Below are positions 19,008 through 27,886 of a DNA stretch of 64,000 nt, in pieces. The DNA is from Coriobacterium glomerans PW2. Its GTDB lineage: Bacteria; Actinomycetota; Coriobacteriia; Coriobacteriales; Coriobacteriaceae. Every line of letters begins with the position of its first letter. Position 1 is the stretch's first letter. Below the pieces are notes generated by a model, which saw only the letters and a program-made list of their open reading frames with translations, did no database searches and was not told where the DNA came from. Both the position numbers and the translations under genes were made by a program. Location of the stretch: assembly GCF_000195315.1 (NCBI RefSeq), contig NC_015389.1:1488001-1552000 (forward strand). Reading direction: 5' to 3'.

Positions 19008-19565
19008 CTACAGCTCGGCGGTGTCCGGATCGGTTTGACGACGATTGAGATCCTGATCATCGGGCATGAGATCGCGCAGGAGGCCGATGCCCTCTTTCGC
19101 GGCGGCGACTGCGCGCCGAAGCATCGCCTCGTTTTTCTCGCGAACGACGGTCGTCATGCGACTCGAAGCGGTCTTCGTATCCCTCTCGCTCACGGGATCG
19201 CTGGAAAACTCGCTTCCGGTGAGAGACGCGCGGGTGCGCGCAATCAGCGGCAGCAGCGCGATCTCGAGGACGAGACCAAGGTTGAGACCCACGACGAAGT
19301 ACACGTTGCCGGCGGCGCGAGCGCGCACGCGCAGAGCGCTTTGCGTAGTGCTGCCGCCTATGATGTCTGTCAAAACAACAATCGGCTCGTCCGGGCCGAA
19401 CTCTGCGATCGCGGCTTCGGTGCGTTCGACGACGGCGAGAACGGTCTCGTGCGCCTGGACGCACACGGACGCGATCGGCACCGCCGCGCCCAGCACCAGC
19501 TCGATGGATGAGATGATCCCGTCTGCGAAATCGCCATGTGTGACCAGAACAAGCTTGTTAGCCAT
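19008..19565 (-). CDS. PTS mannose-family subunit IIA
   Basis: A 185-aa EIIA-Man domain, which takes phosphate from HPr on His10 (LVTHGDFADGI). The TDIIGGSTTQSAL segment matches the family loop. The length is greater than the usual ~140 residues; the C-terminal ~50 residues are charged and polar, and may be a linker remnant of a IIAB fusion. AGGAG lies 6 nt before the ATG. It is the first gene of the operon, facing away from the 68-aa HTH gene. Confidence 0.9.
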   Translation of the reverse strand: MANKLVLVTHGDFADGIISSIELVLGAAVPIASVCVQAHETVLAVVERTEAAIAEFGPDEPIVVLTDIIGGSTTQSALRVRARAAGNVYFVVGLNLGLVLEIALLPLIARTRASLTGSEFSSDPVSERDTKTASSRMTTVVREKNEAMLRRAVAAAKEGIGLLRDLMPDDQDLNRRQTDPDTAEL

Positions 19566-19598
19566 GTGCTCTCCTGTACGTCGCGTGATGATCCACGC

Positions 19599-19626
19599 TT
19601 TAGTTAATTATATGAAGGAATAGTAA
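19599..19626 (-). promoter_or_regulatory. Two-part motif, copy C (TTTAGTT-13-AATAGTAA)
   Basis: TTTAGTT (19599-19605) and AATAGTAA (19619-19626) differ by one base each from the halves of copies A and B and lie 13 bp apart, overlapping the -10 of the mannose-family PTS promoter. There is also a direct repeat ATATGAAG at 19610-19617 and 19633-19640, 23 bp apart. Confidence 0.35.
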
Positions 19627-19647
19627 TAGCTAATATGAAGCTGTCAA
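19620..19647 (-). promoter_or_regulatory. Promoter of the mannose-family PTS operon
   Basis: On the minus strand TTGACA (19647-19642), a 16-bp spacer and TACTAT (19625-19620) form a near-consensus promoter about 55 nt before the IIA start. It lies in the 166-nt region shared with the divergent 68-aa HTH gene. Confidence 0.7.
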
Positions 19648-19731
19648 GAGCAAATCATGCATGCGGTGCCATCATTGGTATCATTTTGTTTCAGCGTCTG
19701 GTTCGAACCGTTCCTGAAGAGGGGTCAGCAT

Positions 19732-19938
19732 ATGTCATTCTCAACAGCGCTCGCCGCCGCCTTGCGCCACAAGGGGCTGCGTGAGGCAGATATCGTGGGC
19801 GGTGATATCAGCTCATCTTACATATCGAGGCTTCTGTCAGGGCAACTGCGTGAACCTACCTGGCCCAAAGCGTGCGAGATCGTCGACAGGCTCGGTATGT
19901 CGCTTGAGGAGTTTCGCTCTCTCAGCGAGAGCGATTGA
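19732..19938 (+). CDS. 68-aa single-domain HTH protein (small HTH family)
   Basis: A 68-aa protein of one HTH domain: MSFSTALAAALRHKGLREAD, DISSSYISRLLSGQLREPTW and KACEIVDRLGMSLEEFRSL. It is clearly the same family as the genes at 13658, 14642 and 15125 (shared (K/R)EPTW, AC, SL(D/E)EF). AGGGG stands about 8 nt before the ATG; an upstream open extension begins without a site. Being divergent from the mannose-family PTS operon and sharing its promoter region, it is the natural candidate regulator of that operon. No effector domain is present. Confidence 0.8.
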   Translation: MSFSTALAAALRHKGLREADIVGGDISSSYISRLLSGQLREPTWPKACEIVDRLGMSLEEFRSLSESD

Positions 19939-20161
19939 TGCTCGTGACGCCTCGTGGCTCGCATGCGACTCGTGCCTGTCTGACCGCCCAGGGGGGCCAG
20001 ACGATCGATGCCGCGATGCTCTTCCACATCGCGCGAAGCACGTACATGTGTATGGATTATGGAGATGCGTTGCGGATTGGAAGCAGAGTTCCCATTCAGA
20101 TTTGCCAGCGGATCCGTTTTGCGCCGATGGCGAGTGACCGCCGAAGACCCGAGGGCTCCAG

Positions 20162-21412
20162 TCAGTCCGAGCTTCGCCGGACACCCCGTCGGTACGCCCC
20201 CGGGTACCAGGGAGTCAGCCGGCGGGCGACGTCGTGCAGCCGATCGGGAATCGCGATCTTTTGCGGGCAGCGACCGAGGCATCGGCCGCATCGCATGCAT
20301 CGCGAAGCGCTGCCGGACAGAAAGCGCCTCAGGCCCCCCGAGGCGATCAGGTACTGCTGAACCCCGGTGAACCAACTGTGGGCAAAGGAGGCGTTGTACG
20401 CCGAGAAGCACCCGGGGATGTTGATACCGGCCGGGCACGGCATGCAGTAGGCGCAACCTGTGCAGGCGATGCGGCCGCAGCGCTCAACAACCTCGACCAC
20501 CCTGGCGATGACGTCGAGCTCATCGGCGCTCATCGAGCCCGGCTCCGCCCGACAGGCGATGTCGACGTTCTCATCCACCTGTTCTGCGGAGGTCATGCCC
20601 GATAGCGCCATCGTGACCTCAGCGTGATCGAGCACCCACGCGAGAGCCCACGCAGCCGGCGTCTCGAGCGCCGAGACGCTCTTCACGTCGCGAGACCGTC
20701 CGCGGCCGCGAACGGAAGCGCGGGTCGGGTCACGCCCCGCCTCGGCCAGAATCCTCTTCGCCTCATCGGGAAGTTTTCCAGCCAGACGTCCTCCCAGCAG
20801 CGGCTCCATCACGAACACGCCCATACCGCGCGCATGGGCGGCGATGAGCCCCGCCGTCCCAGCCTGATAGCGCTCGTTGAGGTAGTTGTATTGGATCTGG
20901 CAGAAGTCCCACGGGTAGGCATCGAGCAGCACGGGAAAGTCTGCGGCGCTGCCATGGTATGAGAAGCCGACCGCACCCAGCCGCCCCTGCGAGCGCTGTC
21001 GGGCGAGCCACGCCTCGATGCCCATCGACTGCAGATGCTTCCACTGCGCGGGCGCGCAGATGTTGTGGATGAGATAGCAGTCGATCCGGTCGGTCCTGAG
21101 ACGACGCAGTTGGATATCGAGAATGCGGTCGAGATCCTCCGGCCGCCGACACGAGCCGTGCGGCAGCTTGGTGGCGACGATCATGGCATCGCGCAGACCC
21201 AGCCGCTGAAGCGCGGCGCCCACGCATGCCTCGTTGCCCGGATAGAGATAGGCCGTGTCCAGATAGTTGATCCCGCGCTCATGGGCTCGGGCGATGATCG
21301 CCTCGGCGGATCGCAGATCGGGTCGACCGATCGCGAATCCCGGAAAGCGCATGCAACCCAGTCCGAGCGCCGAGATGCGCCTGCCGCCTCGGCCGTCCTG
21401 TCGATACTGCAT
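20162..21412 (-). CDS. Aldo/keto reductase with C-terminal 4Fe-4S domain
   Basis: A 416-aa protein. The N-terminal ~290 residues form an AKR barrel with the catalytic Asp and Tyr in [11 protein letters not shown], Lys in VATKLPHG and His in CYLIHNI. The C-terminal part has [11 protein letters not shown] and [12 protein letters not shown], a ferredoxin-type cluster arrangement found in the COG1453 family. The substrate is unknown; it probably couples NAD(P)H to another electron carrier. GGGGGAGG is 5 nt before the ATG at 21412. An Arg/Ser/Asp-rich insertion of about 25 residues (around nt 20670-20750) interrupts the barrel before AAWALAWVL. Confidence 0.9.
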   Translation of the reverse strand: MQYRQDGRGGRRISALGLGCMRFPGFAIGRPDLRSAEAIIARAHERGINYLDTAYLYPGNEACVGAALQRLGLRDAMIVATKLPHGSCRRPEDLDRILDIQLRRLRTDRIDCYLIHNICAPAQWKHLQSMGIEAWLARQRSQGRLGAVGFSYHGSAADFPVLLDAYPWDFCQIQYNYLNERYQAGTAGLIAAHARGMGVFVMEPLLGGRLAGKLPDEAKRILAEAGRDPTRASVRGRGRSRDVKSVSALETPAAWALAWVLDHAEVTMALSGMTSAEQVDENVDIACRAEPGSMSADELDVIARVVEVVERCGRIACTGCAYCMPCPAGINIPGCFSAYNASFAHSWFTGVQQYLIASGGLRRFLSGSASRCMRCGRCLGRCPQKIAIPDRLHDVARRLTPWYPGAYRRGVRRSSD

Positions 21413-21619
21413 CCGGACCTCCCCCGCTCGCCGCATATGCCATCAAGATCCCATTGTAGAGGCACGGGTCCGGTCGCGCGGCGGCGATGGCGCCCGGTGG
21501 CGGCAAACCTGAATAATCACTGTGCTTCGTCGCGCGCCGCCGCTCGCCCGACCCAAAGAGGTGACAATAGGCGGTGCAGAAGAGTCGCGAACAGGCTCGT
21601 CAGGACAGCTGGAGGCAGC

Positions 21620-22108
21620 TTGAAGGTCACGATCTACACAGACGGCTCATCGCGCGGAAACCCCGGACCCGGAGGCTACGGCGCGGTGCTCACATGCGTG
21701 GGTCCGCGCGGCGAGCGCTTTCGGCGCGAGATGTCCGGCGGATTCCGGCGCACCACGAACAACCGCATGGAACTCATGGCGGCGATCGTCGCGCTCGAGG
21801 CGCTGACGCGACCGTCCGAAGTCGAGTTGCACTCCGACTCTCGATATCTGGTGAACGCGTTCAACGAGCGCTGGATCGACGGATGGCTGCGGCGCGGCTG
21901 GAAGACCGCGGCCAAAAAGCCGGTCAAGAACGTCGATCTGTGGAAGCGCCTGCTCGAGGCCAAGAGCGACCACCGAGTCGCGTTCGTCTGGGTGCGAGGT
22001 CATGCGGGCTCCAAGCTCAACGAGCGCTGCGACGAACTCGCGACCGAGGCCGCGGATTCCGCTAAACTGAACGAGGACAAAGGCTTCTCGGAGCACGACG
22101 CGGACTGA
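21620..22108 (+). CDS. rnhA: Ribonuclease HI
   Basis: A 162-aa RNase H that degrades RNA in RNA:DNA hybrids. The metal-binding carboxylates are in [22 protein letters not shown] and RCDELA, and [18 protein letters not shown] is the classic N-terminus. No ATG fits; a TTG at 21620 preceded by GGAGG is the best start. The C-terminal tail is slightly longer than the E. coli protein. The oxidoreductase gene follows after 57 nt. Confidence 0.93.
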   Translation: MKVTIYTDGSSRGNPGPGGYGAVLTCVGPRGERFRREMSGGFRRTTNNRMELMAAIVALEALTRPSEVELHSDSRYLVNAFNERWIDGWLRRGWKTAAKKPVKNVDLWKRLLEAKSDHRVAFVWVRGHAGSKLNERCDELATEAADSAKLNEDKGFSEHDAD

Positions 22109-22165
22109 GCGCCATGCGCGCCGCACGTGGCGCTCGCTGCGTCCCCGAAGAAAGGAGAAGGGCGC

Positions 22166-23257
22166 ATGCTGCGAATCGCAACCATCGGAACCAGTATGAT
22201 CACCGACAACTTCGTGGAGGCGCTGAACGCGAACAGACGTGCCGTATTCGTTGGAACCCTCTCCCGCGATCCGGCGCGGGCGGAGGCCTTCACAAGGCAG
22301 CGAGGCGGCTCGGTGGCGTTCTCCTCGATCGGCGAGCTCGCCGATAGCGCCGAAGTGGATGCCGTCTACATCGCGAGCCCCAACGCGCTCCACTGCGAGC
22401 AGGCCCTGCGCTGCATCGAGGGCGGCAAGCACGTTCTTGTGGAAAAGCCGCTCGGCTCGAACCTGCGCGAGGCGTCAGCCGTGTTCAACGCCGCCGAGCG
22501 GGCGGCGACGGTTGCCATGGAGGCCATGCGTCCGCTGCATGATCCGGCCTACCGCACGTGCCGCGACACCATCTCCCAGCTCGGTCCCGTGCGGCGCGTG
22601 AGCATCCGCTTCGGCAAGTACTCATCGCGCTACGACGAGATCCTGGCCGGTCGCCCGAGCGCCATCTTCGACTGCGAGATGGCCGCCGGCGCGCTCATGG
22701 ATATCGGCGTCTACTGCGTGGAGCCCATGATAGATCTGCTCGGAGAGCCGCAGGAGATAACGTGCGTGCCCGTGCTGCTCGATCCGGCGACCCGCGATAT
22801 CACGCACGGACCCATCGACGGGGCGGGGGTCATCATCGCGCGCTATCCGGGCGCGGTCGCAGAGCTCGGCTATTCGAAGATCACAAACGATCTGGTTGAC
22901 AGCCAGATCGAGGGCGAGCTCGCCACGCTGCGCATCGACAAGATCTCCTCGCCCCAGCGGGCGCGGCTCAACGTGCGCGGACGCGCGCTGCGCGGGGACG
23001 CGAAGCAGGTCCACGAGGAGGTCGGAGCGAGCCAACGCGAGCTCGCTTTAGCCTCCTGCGCCAATACGATGCGCTACGAGCTGGACGACTTCATCGACGC
23101 CGTGGCTGACACGGCGCGCGGGGCCGCGTTCGCCACGGCGACAGCCGGGGGCGCCGGAACGCTCGGCAGGTGCCGTGACATCACGACGTCCTCGATCGCC
23201 GTCATGGACGAGGCGCGCCGTCAGGCGGGCATCGCCTTTCCGCGGGACAGGAGGTAG
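22166..23257 (+). CDS. Gfo/Idh/MocA family oxidoreductase
   Basis: A 363-aa NAD(P)-dependent dehydrogenase of sugars or inositols. The Rossmann motif is at the N-terminus (TIGTSMITDNF), the conserved EKPLGSN gives the catalytic Lys, and the C-terminal part has the GALMDIGVYC segment where active-site residues lie. AAAGGAG precedes the ATG at 22166. The acylphosphatase gene starts 3 nt after its stop. The substrate is not readable. Confidence 0.9.
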   Translation: MLRIATIGTSMITDNFVEALNANRRAVFVGTLSRDPARAEAFTRQRGGSVAFSSIGELADSAEVDAVYIASPNALHCEQALRCIEGGKHVLVEKPLGSNLREASAVFNAAERAATVAMEAMRPLHDPAYRTCRDTISQLGPVRRVSIRFGKYSSRYDEILAGRPSAIFDCEMAAGALMDIGVYCVEPMIDLLGEPQEITCVPVLLDPATRDITHGPIDGAGVIIARYPGAVAELGYSKITNDLVDSQIEGELATLRIDKISSPQRARLNVRGRALRGDAKQVHEEVGASQRELALASCANTMRYELDDFIDAVADTARGAAFATATAGGAGTLGRCRDITTSSIAVMDEARRQAGIAFPRDRR

Positions 23258-23260
23258 ACG

Positions 23261-23686
23261 ATGAGCTTCATCGATCGGCTGAGGGAAATCGCCGAGGGAG
23301 CCGGACGAGAAGGCGACCGGTCCGGTCCCGGAGCGAAGCCGCATCGCAGCGATCTCGAGCTGGAGCTGCTCCGCAGGCTGCAGCAGCGTGCGAAAGCAGA
23401 TGGAGCGCGCATGCGTCTCCATCTGCGTTTCACCGGAACCGTGCAGGGCGTTGGTTTTCGCTGGACGAACCGGGGCATCGCGCGCGACAGCAACGAGACG
23501 GGATGGGTCAGAAACCTCGACGACGGATCGGTCGAGATGGAGCTGCAGGCCGCCCCGGCCGACATCATGGCGCATCTCAAGGCGTTGCACGACTACTATG
23601 ATCGCATGGGATGCCGCGTATGGCTCGAACAGAGCGACGAGATGCCGACGCGGCAGACGGATGCGGATTTCGACGTGCGCCTCTGA
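23261..23686 (+). CDS. acyP: Acylphosphatase with N-terminal extension
   Basis: A 141-aa protein whose residues ~51-141 form an acylphosphatase domain hydrolysing acyl phosphates. GTVQGVGFRWT carries the catalytic Arg and GWVRNLDDGSVE the catalytic Asn. The first 50 residues are a charged, probably helical extension not present in typical 90-aa acylphosphatases. AGGAGG is just upstream of the chosen ATG; an internal ATG at residue 51 (MRLHLRF) would give the standard size but lacks a site. Confidence 0.85.
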   Translation: MSFIDRLREIAEGAGREGDRSGPGAKPHRSDLELELLRRLQQRAKADGARMRLHLRFTGTVQGVGFRWTNRGIARDSNETGWVRNLDDGSVEMELQAAPADIMAHLKALHDYYDRMGCRVWLEQSDEMPTRQTDADFDVRL

Positions 23687-23919
23687 TAAACTCTGCCGCA
23701 GCCGCAGGACCCGATCGCGGCGCTCTCGCCGCATCGATCGAGCGAGCAGCCCTGCACGAGTGCGCAGACAATCGATACCAGGACCTGATAGTGAGCAATA
23801 CAGGGAGATTGTTCCGCTGAGACACGCAGCATCGGGGAACCTGCGAGAATGAAAGGCGTCGTGACCCGAAGCGGGCGGACGGCGCGGCGCGATCTCGACT
23901 CGGAAAAGGGGGTGCACGT

Positions 23920-24357
23920 ATGGCCGCTCAGAGAAGAAACACCAGACAGCGCAAGATGATCCTCGAGGCGGTCCGCGACAGCCGCTCCCATCCCACCGCG
24001 GATGAGGTCTATCTGATGGTTCGCAAGCGCGATCGCAAGATCAGCCGCGGCACGGTCTATCGCAATCTGAACCTGCTCGTCGAAGACGGCGTCATCCAGA
24101 TCATCAAGACGTCCGGAGGCAACCGCTTCGATGGCTGCACCCTGCCTCACGCGCATCTCACCTGCACATCATGCGGTGCGGTCACCGATGTGGGAGTCGC
24201 GCCGGACACCTCCATCGACGAGTTCGTGGAAGGGCGAACCGGTTATGCCGGGATCTCCCATTACACGATATTCGAGGGCCTCTGTCGCGCCTGCCAGCTC
24301 GACGAGGAACCGCCGCAAGATCAGCCGCGACAGACGCCGAAGCGACGCGATATGTGA
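23920..24357 (+). CDS. Fur-family regulator, PerR-like
   Basis: A 145-aa metal-dependent repressor. The winged helix contains HPTADEVYLMV and SRGTVYRNLNLL; the sensing-site residues RFDG and PHAHLTC, and the structural zinc pairs CTSC and CRAC, follow. The D-x-H-x-H layout resembles PerR (peroxide sensing through Fe/Mn) more than Fur or Zur, but the distinction is not certain. AAGGGGG precedes the ATG. The 233 nt upstream hold no gene, and no Per box was recognised. Confidence 0.87.
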   Translation: MAAQRRNTRQRKMILEAVRDSRSHPTADEVYLMVRKRDRKISRGTVYRNLNLLVEDGVIQIIKTSGGNRFDGCTLPHAHLTCTSCGAVTDVGVAPDTSIDEFVEGRTGYAGISHYTIFEGLCRACQLDEEPPQDQPRQTPKRRDM

Positions 24358-24544
24358 GGCGGCCGACATCCAGACCCGCCGAGGCGCACGGGGCCGTCAG
24401 GTTATCCGGCAGCAAAGGATCCACGCGGCGCTCAGAGGCGATCGAGCCGCAGAGACCGTGCGGGCGCGAGCCTCGGCGATCGAGGCCGAACAGCTCGAGG
24501 GAGCCGAGCGCCGACAGCGCGATCCGAAGACGGATCCGCTTGCG

Positions 24545-25765
24545 CTACTCACCGCGCAACAGACGGGCGAAGCGCCGCTTGCCCACTTGGACGACGGCGC
24601 CCTCGAGCTCGCGCGGGTCAAGGTTGTAGCAGCCGGGCGCGAGCTGCTCGCCTGCCACGCGGACGCCACCACCATCGATGAGACGGCGGGCCTCCCCCGA
24701 GGAGCCGGCAAGCCCGGCCTGTCTCAGCACCCCGGCAAGATAGACCGTGCCGTCATCGCCTGGTTCCAGATCGACGAACACCCCGGGCACCTCGCTGGGC
24801 AGGCGCCCCTCGCGAAACACGCGGTCGAAAGCTGCCTGCGCCCGATCTCCGGCACCGGCTCCATGATAGGTGTCCGCTATCTCGCGGGCCAGCTGACGCT
24901 TCAGCTCATAAGGCTGCGCGGATCCATCGGCGAGAGCCGCCTCGATCGCATCGACCTGCTCGGGCGATCGCGAGCTCGCAAGCCGGTAATAGCGCGGAAT
25001 CATCTCGTCGGAGATCGACATCGTCTTGCCGAACATCTCCTCGGGCGCATCGGTCAGACCGATGTAGTTGCCATAGCTCTTGGACATCTTGCGGACGCCA
25101 TCTGTACCCTCGAGCAGCGGCATCGTGAGAGCGACTTGCGGCTCCATGCCGAGCTTCTCCATGAGCTCGCGACCGGCGAGCAGATTGAACAGCTGGTCGT
25201 TGCCGCCTATCTCGACATCCGCCTCGATCTTCACCGAGTCATATGCCTGCATGATCGGGTAGAGGAATTCATGCAGAGCGATCGGGGTCTGCGACTCATA
25301 GCGACGGGTGAAGTCGTCGCGCTCCAGAATCCTCGCCACGGTGAACCTGCTCGCGAGCTCCAGAAGGTCCTTCAGATCCAAGGCGAGCATCCACGCGGCG
25401 TTGTAGAGGACCTCGGTGGCATCAGGATCGAGGATCTTGGTCGCCTGAGCGACGTAGGTGGCCGCATTGGCGTCGATCTCGTCGGGCGTGAGCTGCGGGC
25501 GCGTTGAATTCCGCCCCGAGGGATCGCCGATCAGGGCGGTCCCGTTGCCGATGATCAAGGTCACGCGATGGCCGAGATCCTGGAGCTGCCGCAGCTTGCG
25601 CAGGGGCACGGCGTGACCGAGATGCAGATCGGAGGAGGTCGGGTCGACGCCGAGCTTGATGTTCAGCGGTACTCCGCGTGCGAGCTTCCTTCTGAGATCA
25701 TCCGCGGGAACGATGGAAGCGGTTCCCGATGATATGATGCGCATCTGCTCGTCGACTGCAAGCAC
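24545..25765 (-). CDS. tyrS: Tyrosyl-tRNA synthetase
   Basis: A 406-aa class I synthetase that charges tRNA-Tyr. The HIGH-type motif is DLHLGHA, the KMSKS loop is RKMSKSYGNYIG, and GGNDQLFNLLAGRE lies in the tyrosine site. The C-terminal S4-like RNA-binding domain follows (LIDGGGVRVAGEQL). This corresponds to the TyrZ-like subtype. The start is a GTG at 25765 preceded by AAGGAGGAC. I looked for a T-box leader upstream and saw none. Confidence 0.95.
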   Translation of the reverse strand: MLAVDEQMRIISSGTASIVPADDLRRKLARGVPLNIKLGVDPTSSDLHLGHAVPLRKLRQLQDLGHRVTLIIGNGTALIGDPSGRNSTRPQLTPDEIDANAATYVAQATKILDPDATEVLYNAAWMLALDLKDLLELASRFTVARILERDDFTRRYESQTPIALHEFLYPIMQAYDSVKIEADVEIGGNDQLFNLLAGRELMEKLGMEPQVALTMPLLEGTDGVRKMSKSYGNYIGLTDAPEEMFGKTMSISDEMIPRYYRLASSRSPEQVDAIEAALADGSAQPYELKRQLAREIADTYHGAGAGDRAQAAFDRVFREGRLPSEVPGVFVDLEPGDDGTVYLAGVLRQAGLAGSSGEARRLIDGGGVRVAGEQLAPGCYNLDPRELEGAVVQVGKRRFARLLRGE

Positions 25766-25983
25766 TGCTCTGTCCTCCTTGTGGATCCGTCGCCGTGCGG
25801 CCGCTCAACGGAGCGCGACGCGAGACTGGGCCTGTTCATATGTGGTCCAGTATAGCCGCGATGAGCCATCGCTCGGCGAGAAATGTGGATCGCCGCACCG
25901 AGGCGCGCGAAGCGCGGAGCAGCTTCGTCCGGGGCATCGCAGACGCGCCGCGGGTGCGGATCGCCCGCGCATCGCAGACGCGA

Positions 25984-27705
25984 TCAGCCGCTCGGCGCCC
26001 TCACCCCGATGATGGAGCTCTTGCCGAACCACTCGGAGAGCCGATAGTTGATGTAGTTGTCCATGTTGTCGCGGATATCGCCCATGAACAGGACCTTCGG
26101 TCTCACCGTGTAGAAAGCAACCTCGAGCGTCTCGGATTCGCTCGAGCCGATCGCGGCCAGCCTCGCGCGCACCTGCCGATCGTAAGCGCGGGCCCGTCCG
26201 CTCCAGAGCGCCTCCGCCGCCGAAAGCGATGTCAGATCCCCCACATGCCGGCTGTCGAGCGCCATCCCGACCAAGCTGCTCGCGGCGAGGAGGGCGACGA
26301 CCCCGTACCACGCTGCGAACACGCGGGCGCTCTCAAACAGGCCCGGCGCAAAGAGGGAGCCGCAGACCATACCGCGTCGATGCTCTCGGTATCTCACGCA
26401 CCGACCGACCGTCCATGTGGTGCACACGATGACGAGCAGGACGAACAGATCGTAGCGAATGTTCTGGACCCGGCCCGGGCCGACGTCGCCCATGGAGAAG
26501 AAGGTCGGGGCGAAGCTCGCCATGAACACGATCAGCGATGCGCCCCAGGCAGCGCCCGGAAGCCGAAAGGAGAGTCGCGATCCGCGGGCGACCCTCACCA
26601 TGATCGGAGCGAGCGCGGCGAGAGAGACCACGAGCAGACCGTTCGTCCACATGACGGCGTACTCGAATCCCGCAAGGGCAGATTTCAACAGCGTCGATGG
26701 CACTCCCATGCCATCCCGTGGGAACTGCGACGCCTGTCGAAGCGCATTGCCCGGGGCGAACACAGAGATCGAAAAACCGATCGTGAACGCGAGCACGGTG
26801 ATGAGAATCAGCGCCCGGCGAGGAGTCGCGCGGCAGATCGACCAGACCGCGGCTCCGCACAGGGCGAGCTCGACGATGAGCGCGGTCACGAAGTTGCCGC
26901 CGGCGACCACGACAGCCAGAAGCGTCAGCGCGATCCAGCGCGCGACCGCGGCGCGCGGGCTCAGAGCGGAACGGGGGTTTCCGCCTCTCAGCAATCGGAT
27001 CGCCATCCCGACCATGAGCAACATGAGAGCATGGTAGAACGTGTAGTAGATCGCCGAGTTGTACCACCAGAAGCCCTCCACGGGACTCGGCAGCAGCTGC
27101 GTCTGGAGCAGCAGCGCCACCGAGGTGAACGCGATCCAGCAGGGGCGCGAGGCCCCCAGCACGTCTCTCAGCAGAACCGAGGCGGCGTAGCCGGTGCACA
27201 CCACGAGCGCAACGATCACGAGCACGGCTCCCCAACCGTAGAGATCCTCGCTCACCACACCTGGTTGCAGGCACATGAGCATGATCGCCGAATAGGTGCC
27301 CTGCCATGAATCGAAGGTCTCGACGGTCTTTCCGAGCGCGGCGCTAAGGGCTCCCCAGACCCCGCGACCGGCATCGAGGGAGAGATGCACGTCGACCCCA
27401 TAGTGCCAGTCGTCGGCATAGCTGTGATCGTAGCGCGATATGACAAGCATCGCCGCCAGCGCCAGCGCCAGCGAAGCGGCAAGCGCCAGCGCGACCAGCC
27501 GCACCTGGCACTCGGGTGCCAGGTGCGCCCGAAGCCAGCTCGCCAGAGCCTGCCGCGCCGCTCGAGGCGACGTGTGCGACTCGAGGCCGCAGCGGCCCTT
27601 TGCCTGCTTGCTATGACATCGTTCATCGGATGCGGCATCTGGTGCGAAACGCTGCCGCACCCATGAGGACGCATCCGAGCCGCCTGTACACTCTTCGAAT
27701 TCCAT
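25984..27705 (-). CDS. Polytopic membrane protein, DUF6056-like
   Basis: A 573-aa protein with about 11-12 hydrophobic segments. A short basic N-terminus is followed by a first helix, then SYADDWHYGVD facing outward; an acidic pair after helix 1 is a feature of GT-C glycosyltransferases and of DUF6056 proteins. The C-terminal ~90 residues are soluble and probably extracytoplasmic. A cell-surface sugar-transfer role is possible but not shown. The start at 27705 has AGGGGAG 12 nt upstream; in-frame codons further up are possible. It is upstream of tyrS in the same direction, 218 nt away, and divergent from the PBP gene. Confidence 0.65.
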   Translation of the reverse strand: MEFEECTGGSDASSWVRQRFAPDAASDERCHSKQAKGRCGLESHTSPRAARQALASWLRAHLAPECQVRLVALALAASLALALAAMLVISRYDHSYADDWHYGVDVHLSLDAGRGVWGALSAALGKTVETFDSWQGTYSAIMLMCLQPGVVSEDLYGWGAVLVIVALVVCTGYAASVLLRDVLGASRPCWIAFTSVALLLQTQLLPSPVEGFWWYNSAIYYTFYHALMLLMVGMAIRLLRGGNPRSALSPRAAVARWIALTLLAVVVAGGNFVTALIVELALCGAAVWSICRATPRRALILITVLAFTIGFSISVFAPGNALRQASQFPRDGMGVPSTLLKSALAGFEYAVMWTNGLLVVSLAALAPIMVRVARGSRLSFRLPGAAWGASLIVFMASFAPTFFSMGDVGPGRVQNIRYDLFVLLVIVCTTWTVGRCVRYREHRRGMVCGSLFAPGLFESARVFAAWYGVVALLAASSLVGMALDSRHVGDLTSLSAAEALWSGRARAYDRQVRARLAAIGSSESETLEVAFYTVRPKVLFMGDIRDNMDNYINYRLSEWFGKSSIIGVRAPSG

Positions 27706-27886
27706 CGACGTGTGCGACTCCCCTTTCCGCACCTGACAAGGTATGCAATCGATCTGGAGTTTCTCTACGACCACAATACACGAGCAGGCGGGCGAACGTG
27801 TTGCGCTAATGTGTATATATCTTTCGGATGCCGTTTTCTCACCGGCTGCACCGGCAGCCCGGTTACTCGATCTGTAGGAGGTCTAC

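Noticed and set aside
25766-25983. T-box or riboswitch leader before tyrS
   Set aside because: No conserved T-box sequence or specifier stem could be recognised in the 218 nt upstream.
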